Origin: Symbiodinium sp. CCMP2592
Taxonomy: Eukaryota; Sar; Dinophyceae; Suessiales; Symbiodiniaceae
Length of the DNA: 64,000 bases
Direction: 5' to 3'
Assembly (NCBI GenBank): GCA_905221615.1
Contig: CAJNDT010002891.1
Coordinates: 505,001-569,000 of the forward strand
The notes under the pieces are model-generated. The model saw nothing but the letters and a program-made list of their open reading frames with translations, did no database searches and was not told the DNA's origin. This document shows, piece by piece, positions 28,699 through 39,236 of this stretch. The position numbers and the translations under genes were made by a program. Position 1 is the stretch's first letter, and each line of letters begins with the position of its first letter.

Positions 28699-28763
28699 CT
28701 TGTTTCTCATTCCTACCTTATCCCTAAACCTTATTCCTATTATTGTTATTTTATTAGAGACTA

Positions 28764-29005
28764 CCATTTCCATTTTCTAGGGTTAGGGATTTCGGGTTGG
28801 GAATATTGGGTTTTTCTATGGGAGTGTTGGTGTATGGAGTTGAGGTTGGGGTTTTTCTATGTGGGTCTTGGTGTGGGTCTTCTGGTGGTTCCATGGTATG
28901 GGTCTTACTCTGGGTTTTTTTGGTGAGTTTAGGGTTGAGGTATAGGTTGTTGTGGTTTTGGGTCTTCGGGGGCATAGGGTGGGCATGGTTAGAAAATGGA
29001 AATGG
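28764..29005 (-). mobile_element. MITE-like element, copy 3, inverted, at the right edge of the viral island
   Basis: It begins CCATTTCCATTTTCTA and ends TAGAAAATGGAAATGG with flanking TA on both sides (28,762-28,763 and 29,006-29,007). The interior is the reverse complement of copy 2 (8,243-8,589) apart from one internal duplication and the GC-rich micro-insert that only copy 2 has. It marks the switch from AT-rich viral to host-like sequence. It is non-coding. Confidence 0.75.
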
Positions 29006-29017
29006 TATCTGCTAACT
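28981..29017 (-). repeat. Right arm of 37-base perfect inverted repeat
   Basis: Exact reverse complement of 7,983-8,019. The last 12 bases (TATCTGCTAACT) lie outside the presumed TA-flanked MITE terminus, yet still match the far left copy. See the left arm. Confidence 0.85.
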
Positions 29018-30603
29018 GTATTCGTGTATATTGTTTGTTTCGCGCATGCAAGCACACAGTTCGGGGGTATCTGGCACCATTGATCGAGCCCCAATACCAT
29101 GTTGATGTCTGTCCAGAGGTGCCGGCGAAGGAGGCCATCACAAAGCCCAAGCCGCAGCCGCTGCCGCTGGTCTTTAGCTGATCACAGACCCGATCAGGAA
29201 GCTTCCTTATCATAGATACTTGAAGCTGAGATTGCTTGATGAGGAGCCAGGCGGTTGTGGCTTAATTTCTGTATGCGTTTCTTGTGGCATGGCCGGCTTG
29301 ATGCCCTCACGTTAGTATGTCTATTAAGATCTGTCCCCCACTCACAGACGACTAGCTAAGTATTCCTCTCTTCAGGCGCCTCAAGCCGTTCAGACTGTAG
29401 CACGCTGATGGCTTATAGGGCCTACAAGACTCAAGAATATGAAGAGCAAGTGCTCTGAGTAGAGGATCCGCATCCTTCGCGCTTCATTTGGATTCAAATG
29501 GCTGGGGTGCCACGAAGGTCGACGGCGCAGCAGGAAGTACAGATGGCGCATCAGGACCGAGCGGATCTGAAGCTGCTCCACGGTGTCAGCCTGACATATC
29601 CTGGCTCTACGCATGGCTTCAAATGGTAGCCTTGGTCACGAAACGCCCAAGGACACATCACACGTGACGCATATAACCCCCCCCCATCCTGCGACCAGAT
29701 CTTGCAAGCGTTTGCACGCTGTATCATCGGATATACTGCTGAAGGCGACCTCTTGCACAGCAACAAGTCTTTCGGGACAGACCCTCTCCTTCCATCCAGT
29801 CCCACAAATCGGCAGGAGAACACGAAGTCGATGCCACTGGGAGGTGCCACCAGTAAGCTTCAACAGACATTGCTGCATTGCTACGCAGTTTTGTCCTTGA
29901 TGAAACTGCTCATCCTCGCTGACATAGTGTACATGTTGCACGGACGACTCGAAGTTTGAAGCGGTCGCTCTCAACCATCCGCAAGAGAAGTACTTGTGCC
30001 ATGACTAGCTTCCTTTCTCATGTACGCGATCGACGCGTCAACCCATGGTAAGGAGCATCGGGGATTTAGAGGTTGCAGAGTTTCTAGTGCTCCGTTGTGA
30101 TCGCGAGGTTCGGACTTTTGGACGGTTTGTGGTCAGTCTGTGCATACTGCTGCCTAGAGTTGGGCTCAAAGACTGTAAACCACGAGGCGCTTATCATTAA
30201 ACACTTCTCTTGCAGCATAGCACTTTCGTGGCAGAAGGCCGCCTTTAGGGCATGACAGCTACAACAAGATGTCGGGTGCCAAACTGGAAATCCACACCAT
30301 AGTGTGTCTGTGCCGGATATAGTAAGCGTATCTATGGACAGCAACAGAGACTCCCCAACGCCTCCGCCTCCCATGAAACTCACAAGCGTTTTCTCTACCT
30401 CCATGGCTGCATGATGCTTACACATGCGATAGCGTGCGAGCGCACACCCAGCCACCCAGACACACACGCACACACACACACACACATACACACACACACA
30501 GTCACACACACAGTCACACACACACACAGTCACACACACACACAGTCAGACACACAGTCACACACACACACGCACAGTCACACAGTCACACAGTCACACA
30601 GTC

Positions 30604-30636
<33 letters not shown>

Positions 30637-33600
30637 CACACACACACATTGAGCTTCGGGGCCCTTCTTGCCGAGTCAGTGAAGGCAAGAATGCAGACAT
30701 TGCACCCGGTACGCTGCTGCTGCTCGGACCTGTGCAATGTTCCAGCGTTTCTGGCTTTGATTCATCCAGTAGTTGCATCTCCAAGCTACACGTATCCGTG
30801 CACGTCTGAAGACGGGAGAGGGTTTGCCGTCACGGGTATCCTCTGCAATAATAAATTCCTTAGCATGGGAAATGTACCGGCAAGGCTTCTCAAGGGGCCC
30901 GACGCAGAGTCGTTTCCAGATTGCCTCGAAAATGCAATGGTAGTGTCCTTGTGCACTTGATTGCAGTTGCATCGGAAGAGACCAAACACCACAACTCTTT
31001 ACGCTTTCAGCTCGAGTCAAGCAGGCCTATGCGTACGGCCCAAGCGCTCAGAGACTGGGAAGTGGACTCAGGCATGGCCAAGCTGCCTTGCAGCAGAAAC
31101 CGGAAGCAAGCTGCTCGTTTCAAGACCATCAGAGTTTGTGTCTGGAGTCTCATTAAGGCAGACAATGGCAGAGGGGCCGGACTCAGCCTCACAGCATTAA
31201 GAATCCACGGTGTTCAAGGTGTTGTGTCGACTTATGTATGGAGCGATGCAGGATAGGACCCCACCGATGATGAGGAGGTGTTGATGAAAGACTGTGCCGC
31301 AAGAGTATCCCATACCTTCCGAGCAGCGGACTGGGCAATAACACCAAGAGGGCAAATCAGAACAGTCGAAGTGGCAGCTCTGAGCTCCAAGCACGTTCTA
31401 TGCGATGTTATTGTCTCGATATCTCGCAAACCGCACATGAAAATGCTGAACAAAGCAATGCTCCACACCCGCTTTGGACCGCATTTTGAATTGCATTGAA
31501 GGATCTGCAGCCACCAAGACCAACTCGATCTTGTCCCCCCCAAATGCAGATGGAGACACGTTGATTTACCATCCAAGCTCGAGGTCTTGACCCGAAGCGA
31601 AGCCCGAATCCTCAGGAAAGCCCATCGCTGAAGCAAGCCAGAGCAACCCAGACGCTGCGAAGTTCATTGAGAAGTGCCTCTGTCCATCCAGTACATGTAT
31701 TTCTGTAGTTTTTTGTCGGTTTGTCTTCGGGATCGGACTGATTGGCGTATGTACTTCACCTAGCGTTCGCCGTCGTCAAAGGCTGCCCGTGTAGGCACTG
31801 AGGCTGGAAGGCACCAGCAGACGACTCACGGACCGCGATTGTCTTTGGCAGCTGTAAGTCTAGAGTGTGACAATAATGCCTTTCAATATCAAGGAGATCG
31901 CCGAAGAAGCTCACCAGAGTGGAGGATGGCAAGGCGCTGTTTTGGCTTGACATTGCAGAATCGAGGCTTCATGGGCCTGAAGCTTACTCACTTAGTCCAG
32001 GCCTTTCCCGTCATTTCCGACCGCTGCTCGCGTACTCGCTCAACATTGAGCCCTGAACACTTAAACCCGAATCTCAAAGCCCAGCTTTCTACCTCCACAA
32101 TCGTAGCAGCAGTTTGTGTCAGGCACGCATCACCACAACAGGCGTGGCCGGCTGTCGGGAAACTTCCGGTCTGTCTGCTGGTTCAGAGCAGGATGTTTTG
32201 CACCGATGTCAGCATTGTACTGTGAAGGATAGCTGGGCGATCGTGGAACAGTGCCAGGGAGGGAGGGGGAGGGGCCAAGCCGACATCACCCTGCATACAA
32301 GACATCCCACTGCTACTAGGTCGCAGCAAAGAAACACAACCCTTTCAATGCCTTCCAATTCCAGAAAGACCATAAACCCTGCATGACCTCAAACCGTCAG
32401 TTGAAGCTTTTCATCCCACAGCTCGCAGTTTCATTGAGATTGCACATACTCGTCAAATTCCGAGCCGAGTATGTTGGACCTCTCAGGGGTTCAGCTTCAA
32501 CCAATGTTCCCTGCCGAGTCTCTCCTCTCGTGCCCAACAGTGTGCCTCACTTCTTTGAGGCACCACGGCGGCAAACCCTCAGGAGCCATCAGAGCCCAAG
32601 GTGCGGGTGCCTCGTTTGAGTTTTGGTGTGCGAAAACCCAGTAATCGTCGCCAATATCTTCATTGGGCCCGTTATCTTCGACGGCTTTGTCGTGTCATAC
32701 CTTCAAATCGTCTGCGAAGCTACGTAGACATAGTCTGTGGTTAGGCAACTGGAACCCAGTCAGTCTAGTAAGGTGAGTTGCTTTCTTGCATCTTTCCACG
32801 GTTTCAACATATTGTGTTCAAGGTTGCCGCTATTCTGCGGTGATTGTGTCTGTCATATCAATATTCTACCCGCCGTTCAGCTGAAAAAATCTGCGTGTCG
32901 TCTTCCTCTTAAAGCTTAAATTGGCCTAAACCACTACAACACGCATCACCCCTAATCTCAAACTCATAGCCCTCAGCCGGAGCCAGTGCCTTGGGCCTCG
33001 GCGACTTTGCCGTAATCCCACACCTCAAAACATAGCCTTGCTCTCGAAAACTCTCGCGATTCGTGAATCGCATTGGAACTTTCCATGCGTCACCAGGACT
33101 CCTCTGAAGGCCTCGAAGGGGCCAAGGAAAAGAGTCACAAGGACTCGGGCGCGCGGCCGTCGGTGTTTCGGTGTTTGTCGGCGTGGACGCCAGGTTTTCG
33201 TTCAACGACGCTATGTCAGGCGTTTACCTCCTGCCAAGCAACTGTTTCGAAGAAAGCCTATGTTAGCTGGTTTGATTGTGCAGCGACATGACTGCAGCGA
33301 TCTTGCAACGAAAGCTTCAGAAATTGTGGCTTGCAGCATGACCTTTTACATTTTCATTGTAGATGTTAAAGAATTGCTGTTGTTCATCGGCTTCAGACGT
33401 GGATCCCATGGTGAGAATAGAGATGGTGTGGCACGAGTGTTTCATGGGTTGGCAGTTGCGGGTCTGTTTTCATCGACTGGGGAGGTGATTCGTCATCTCG
33501 CCATCTAAAGTATAGGGAGCTGTGCTCTTAGTTGCTTTTTTTGCAGCTCCGCTTCGGTCCGCTGCCAGATCACCGCCATTTCATCTGAAGTCGGGACGTG

Positions 33601-34070
33601 CGGGATCATAATTGCTAACCAGGCTTGCGACATACTGTTGAGGCGCTCTCAAACGAATACACTTCGTTTGTGGGGTAGATCTCTAGACCGGACCTCTAGC
33701 GTTGGGAGTCGCGGCTTGCGCTAGAGTGCTTCTGGTTTGGAGGCGTGAGTGTACAGGAAGCTATTCACGACAGGACTTTAACTGGGCCCACAGATCCTCA
33801 TTGTTCAGGATGAGTGTGCGTTTGCAGTTCGGATTAGGAGTAGGCTTCTTTCGGAAGCCCATCCTTTAGCTCCTTGCTCGAAAAATCTCGGAAGGAGCAT
33901 GGCCGCAAGCGGCGTACTCGCAGGACTCGGGAAGCAGGCCTCGGAGCAACCTTGGCACTACTGTCCCAATAGTTCCCGCGAAGTCGGAGCAGCTTCAAGT
34001 GGCACCTTACTATACTCCACGGGTACGGCTACTGCCACTGCCACTACCACTACCTCCTACTTCTACTCTT
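29018..34070. other. Host flank without recognised genes
   Basis: Balanced composition; open frames are short and overlapping on both strands, and none matches a family I know. It contains a (CA)n/(GTCACA)n array listed separately. Frames near 31.0-32.4 kb and 33.0-33.5 kb have no consistent domain or start and were not called. Confidence 0.55.
30458..30650. repeat. (CA)n / (CAGTCACA)n microsatellite
   Basis: Almost 200 bases of CACACA interspersed with regularly spaced AGTCACA words. Long His-Thr and Cys-Val frames across it are repeat translations. Confidence 0.92.
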
Positions 34071-34071
34071 T

Positions 34072-34140
<69 letters not shown>

Positions 34141-34173
34141 ATTCTACTACTACTACTACTACTACTACCACTA

Positions 34174-34254
<81 letters not shown>

Positions 34255-34412
34255 GCTTCGCACATGGCCCGAAATGACAGTCTGAGCTTGGACAACTTAA
34301 CCGGCAAAATTTAGGCATGCTGTCTAGTAGTAGTCGTCGTAGTAGTAGTAGTAGTAGCAGGAGCAGGAGCCGTAGTAGTAGTAGTAGTAGTAGTAGTAAT
34401 AATAATAATAAT
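34071..34412. repeat. Inverted trinucleotide array (CTA)n ... (TAG)n
   Basis: The plus strand reads CTA/TAC triplets from about 34,071 to 34,253. After a 70-base unique spacer it reads GTA/TAG triplets (34,322-34,412), the reverse complement. The arms can pair over roughly 70-90 bases around the spacer, giving a large hairpin or cruciform. Confidence 0.88.
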
Positions 34413-35442
34413 CTCTAGGTTTCAATGGACGCAACTCGACATAAGGCTTTCTTGTCGCAATTTCTGGTGCAGGCGCTGCAGAGGGCGAAGAACCCGATCC
34501 TGGCAAGGTGGATGGGGTACTGAATACGTAGTCTAAATCTGGATATGCAGGTTAACTATGCTCCAAGATTGCGAACAGCTGCTGCGTTTGCTTGTGGTGA
34601 AGGGTTGGGCTCCGATTCTTGGGGCTATCTGTAAGCCCACGGCATAGCTTCAATCAGGACATTTTGTAAAACGATGGATATTGGTCCTCACCGGATTCCG
34701 AAACAACACCTAGTCTCAATGTAGGCTTGCGGCTGCACGGTTGAGGTTCAGTACTTGAAGCAAACCCGCGGCAGCTGCCGTTGTGTCAGGCTGCTTCTTC
34801 GGCGTAGGCTTGGTTAGGAATGCATGTGCTTTGCTACCGAAGTGTTTCGGGTTTAAGTTTTGGGGCCTGTGTTGGATGTTGGGTTGCATAGTGTACTATA
34901 GGCACAGCTCTATTTCTGCTCCCGACGCTTGGACAAGTCGAGTAGTCCAGCATGCCTGAACCCAGAGACTCCCAAGAAGGCTGATGCCTGAATTCCGACA
35001 CTGCAACATCCCGAACTCTTCGTTTCTTTGATTGCTGGTTGATACTGGTAGCGCCAACCCGCATTTCCGACAATGAGAAGGAGAAGCTGCCCAAGGAGGA
35101 AAAAGAGCGAAATCGACCCAGACGTCGTGACAAAGGCGTTGAGCGTCCGGCTAAGGGTGTCGCTTCCAGGGATACTGGGCTCTTGCTGAGCGTGTGTGCA
35201 TCATGAGCTTCTTGCACTCATGAAGCCCAAAGGCGCCCGAATCAGAGCCACTGCAAGGCTGAGGATGGATCCTTGAATCTTCCAGTCAGACTTCCAGATT
35301 CAAAGGTGTTTTTGCAAGTTTCCCTGTCGAGATTTAAAAATTTGTTTTGCAAGTTTCCCTTCATGCACATGGCTCCCTGACGGTCGCCGTCAAACAGAAA
35401 AGCGACGCAATCGCGATGCCAACTCCAACAGCAAGTAGTAGC

Positions 35443-35474
35443 AGTAGCAACAGCAGCAGCAGCAGCAGCAGCAG

Positions 35475-35532
<58 letters not shown>

Positions 35533-36102
35533 CGCCGTCGAACAAGAGTCCGGCAACAGCAGCAGCAGCAGTAGCAGTAGCAGTGGCAGTGGTAGTGGCA
35601 GTGGCAGTAGCAGTAGCAGTAGCAGTACTTGTAGCAGTAGCAGTGGCAGTAGCAATACTTGTAGCAGCAGTAGCTTGTAGTAGTATACCACTATTCGTAC
35701 TAGTACTGCTGCTGCTGCTACTACTACTGCTACTACTACTACTACTACTACGACGGCGTCCACCACCACGACGACGACGACTACTGCTAATACTGCTGCT
35801 ACTACTACTACTACTACCACCACTACCACTACTACCACTACCACTACCACTACCACTACCACTACCACTACCACCACCCACCACCACTACCACTGCCACT
35901 ACACTACCACTACCACTACCACTACCACTACCACTACCACTACCACTACCACTACCACTACACTACCACTACCTACCACTGCCATGCCACTGCCACTGCC
36001 ACTGCCACTGCCACTGCCCCTGCCACTGCCACTACCACTACCACTCCACTACCACTACCACTACCACTACCACTACCACTACAACTACCACTACCACTAC
36101 CA

Positions 36103-36175
<73 letters not shown>

Positions 36176-36331
36176 GACTACCACTGCCATTACCACTACC
36201 ACTACCATACCACTACCACTACCACTACCACTACCACTGCCACTGCCACTGCCACTGCCACTGCCACTGCCACTGCCACTGCCACTGCCACTGCCACTGC
36301 CACTGCCACTGCCACTACCACTACCACCACG

Positions 36332-36370
<39 letters not shown>

Positions 36371-36547
36371 GCTACTACTACTACTACAACTACGACTACA
36401 ACAACAACAACTACTACTACTACTACTACTACTACGACTGCTACTACTGCTACTACTGCTACTACTGCTACTACTGCTACTGCTACTACTACTGCTGCTA
36501 CTGCTACTACTACTCCGCCTGCTGCTGCTGCTACTACTACTACTACG

Positions 36548-36588
<41 letters not shown>

Positions 36589-36593
36589 GGCTA
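35443..36593. repeat. 1.15-kb inverted trinucleotide/hexanucleotide array
   Basis: The left part (35,443-35,697) is AGC/AGT triplets. The right part (about 35,700-36,593) is CTA, CTACCA and CTGCCA units with long pure CTA runs (for example 36,105-36,178 and 36,331-36,370). Left and right parts are complementary types, so the whole can fold on itself. All long frames here (poly-Thr, poly-Ser, poly-Leu/Pro, poly-Val) are artefacts of the repeat. Confidence 0.92.
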
Positions 36594-37687
36594 CTGTTAT
36601 AGTCAATCGTACCATGGTCAACATAAGCTTTCTCATGACCTTCCGCAGGCCCCTGAATAATAATCGGGCGCGACGCGAGTGCATCCGAAGGCTGCTTGAG
36701 CATGCGCAACTCAAGTACAAAGCCCACAGATATAGAATTAGGTTAGAACCTGCAGGTCAAACTTGACATTCAACTTTTTACATGCCTTCTTGCAGCCCTG
36801 CAGGAGAAGCTGGGGAGGAGGCTTTGGATCCAAAGGGCTCCGAGGACATTGTATGATTAACACACCAGCTCATGCATCCTTCACTGCAGCTAGCTACGTC
36901 ACAGGTTCTGGTATTTGTCGTTGCCTGCTTCGTGTTGATTGTGGCAGTTTGCATGTGTGTTTGGGCTTTGAGGAGCAAGCTGCAGAACGGTCCGAAAAGA
37001 AGGAGCCATGCTTGCAGTTTGCATAAGCTTCTGGAGTTGGTTGGGTGAATCCGTGTTCGCTTTTGCACCGGCTAAATGGATCCTGTCCTACTTGGACTGC
37101 AAAGGTTTTCTTTCGTGCCGACCGTCTCAACTGTTCCATCCTGTCCTTGATTTCTTTGGCCGCTGGAGTTGATTTTGCATGTCGAGGAGAAGAAAGAGAA
37201 GAAGGAGAAAAAACACAAGAAAGAGAAAAAGGAGGACCGACTGGACCGGACGGATTCCAAGGAGTAGCAATCAGTCACCGGATCTGCCGAGGCCGGTTTG
37301 TGGAGAGGACAATGCATTTCAGATGCTCAGCAACACAACTAGACATAGTAGACCTCCCATAAACCCCCGGGCGTGGCTTATTGCAAATCTGCAGGGGTCG
37401 TCATGCACTTACACATGGTTTGGCGCTGAATTCTGCAATCGTGGGGATCTAGCCCAAAAGCCCAGTCAAGAAAGTGAGATTGTGCGACCTCGAGACTCAT
37501 CCCATTTGTGGCACTGTTTCAAGCCCGCAGATCACGTCGGCCCGCTGTTCACGCTGAGTGGCTTTCTGCTAGTGAATCCTTGCAACTGCGAGCTGCAGTA
37601 GTTGGGCTTAGAGCCTGTAAAGCCAGCATGAGTGTACTGAAATCGTCATGCACACAGCTGTCATGCGGATACAGGCATGCGGCATGT

Positions 37688-38399
37688 TGTATGCATGTAT
37701 GTGTGTATGTATGTCTAAATAATGTGTATATGTACGTATGTTCGTATATATGTATGTATGTATGCAACTAGGTAAGTAGGTGCTTATGCATGCAAGCAAG
37801 CCTGGCTGGCTGCCTGGCTGGATGGATGGATGAATGGATGGATGGATAGACGGGTGTGTGTATGTATACGTATGTATGTATGTATGTGTGTATGTCTGTG
37901 ACTGTATGTATGTGTCTGTATGCACGTGACTGTATGTGTGTATGTCTGTGTGTATGTATGTATGTGTGTATGTAGGTAGGTAGGTATGTATGAATGTCTG
38001 TACGCGGGTCTGTACGTAGGTAGGTAGTACATACGTACGTCGGTATGTTTTTTACGTAGTTATGTAGGTATGTAGCTATATTGGTATGGATGACTCTATA
38101 TTTTCTGGATGTTTGGATGTGTTGTTTGTTTAATGTGTGTGTGTGTGCGTATGTAATTACCAATGTGCTTTTTGTAAGGTATCTGTCCACCTGTTAACCT
38201 TTCTAGCTATCTATCTGTCCCTCCCTCTGTGTGTCTGCAGTCTACCTTTCTACTTCTCTATCTAAGCCTGCCTGCGTGCGTGCCTGCCTGCCTGGCTGTC
38301 TGTCTGTCTGTCTGTCTGTCTTTCGGTGTATCTGGCTGTCTTGCGATCTACCCATCTATTTCTCGATCCATCCATCTATCTATCTGAATCTATCTGTGC

Positions 38400-38440
<41 letters not shown>
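37688..38440. repeat. Mixed tetranucleotide tract (TATG)n, (GGAT)n, (TCTG)n, (CTAT)n, (GA)n
   Basis: A long, imperfect run of four-base units: TATG/GTAT to about 38,060, with GGAT at 37,820-37,850, then CTGT/CCTG at 38,270-38,320, CTAT at 38,360-38,390, and GT followed by GA to 38,440. It has a low-complexity, non-coding appearance. Confidence 0.85.
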
Positions 38441-38442
<2 letters not shown>

Positions 38443-39131
38443 CATGTGCACGATGCAAGACTGGTTCTCCAGATTTTGAGGTCACTCAAGTCTGTTCCTG
38501 ATGCTGTCTCGCAGCTGTCGCGGGTAGCGAGTCTTCAGGAGTCTTACGGGAATCCCCTGTAGCAGCCTCTGAGGCAAAGAGGGTGTTGCTGTCTACATTT
38601 CTCGCCATCCGGAAGCGGAGCCAGGATGTTTTACCCAAGGCCTTGAAGCAACACGGAATATTGGTTTGTTACGAGCTTTTTTCATGTTAGCGTTTTGCAG
38701 CAATCCCGATGCAATGACTCCGTAGATTCATGCGCAGTACTGTAAGGATGTGCATACAATTGTGTACAGATAAACAAGACATACACACATATCAGTATAG
38801 TATGTTGCTATCCGTTAAGGAGACTTCTGGGTCTTCCCAACTTTGTGCAGTCGAATGCAAGGATCAGGTTTGTTGGCCTGGCCAGTGCCTGCTTGGTTTT
38901 TTAGTCCTTGCTGCGCTTGAAATGGCGATGAGGACCGGGGAAGCTTAGTGCATTCAGCATTTCACCACGCATAGTATACATTCTGCCTAGTCGGTTGGAT
39001 AATCTGTCAGATCATCACATGGCATCGCGATAGCCAAAGCCAGCAGACCATGCTGCATCACCATGTTACGCCCTATTCTGCTATGCCGACATATATAGCA
39101 TGCGTTGACACGGGTTGTCGCATGGCGACAG

Positions 39132-39134
39132 TTG

Positions 39135-39211
<77 letters not shown>

Positions 39212-39236
39212 ATGTATATATATATATATATCTATA
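39132..39236. repeat. (TA)n-(CA)n-(TC)n-(TA)n compound microsatellite
   Basis: Successive pure dinucleotide runs: TA (39,134-39,156), CA, then TC with one interruption (39,170-39,211), then TA again (39,215-39,232). No gene. Confidence 0.92.

Larger units (their letters stand above)
10671..28763. mobile_element. Integrated Polinton-like virus (decayed provirus)
   Basis: This AT-rich, gene-dense block of about 18 kb lies inside balanced-composition host DNA. It encodes the PLV core set: rve-family integrase, polymerase-helicase, double-jelly-roll major capsid, penton, FtsK/HerA packaging ATPase, lipase-like protein and an S74-tipped fibre. Genes are packed with short spacers on both strands and share TTATATAA-like upstream elements. 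Several genes are broken by stops or frameshifts, so it is an endogenous copy and probably cannot produce particles unaided. I see no cysteine (adenain-type) maturation protease, which Polintons and virophages usually carry; many PLVs lack it. No viral terminal inverted repeat could be matched between the two edges. The right edge abuts an inverted MITE-like element at 28,764. The edges are approximate, within about 100 bases on the left. Confidence 0.92.

Noticed and set aside
30455..30650. CRISPR-like array of evenly spaced repeats
   Set aside because: It is a CA/GTCACA microsatellite with no unique spacers, in a eukaryotic genome.
35583..36766. Very long frames of poly-Leu/Pro/Thr or poly-Val
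   Set aside because: They are translations of CTA/CTGCCA triplet arrays and exist in all frames on both strands; no unique protein sequence.
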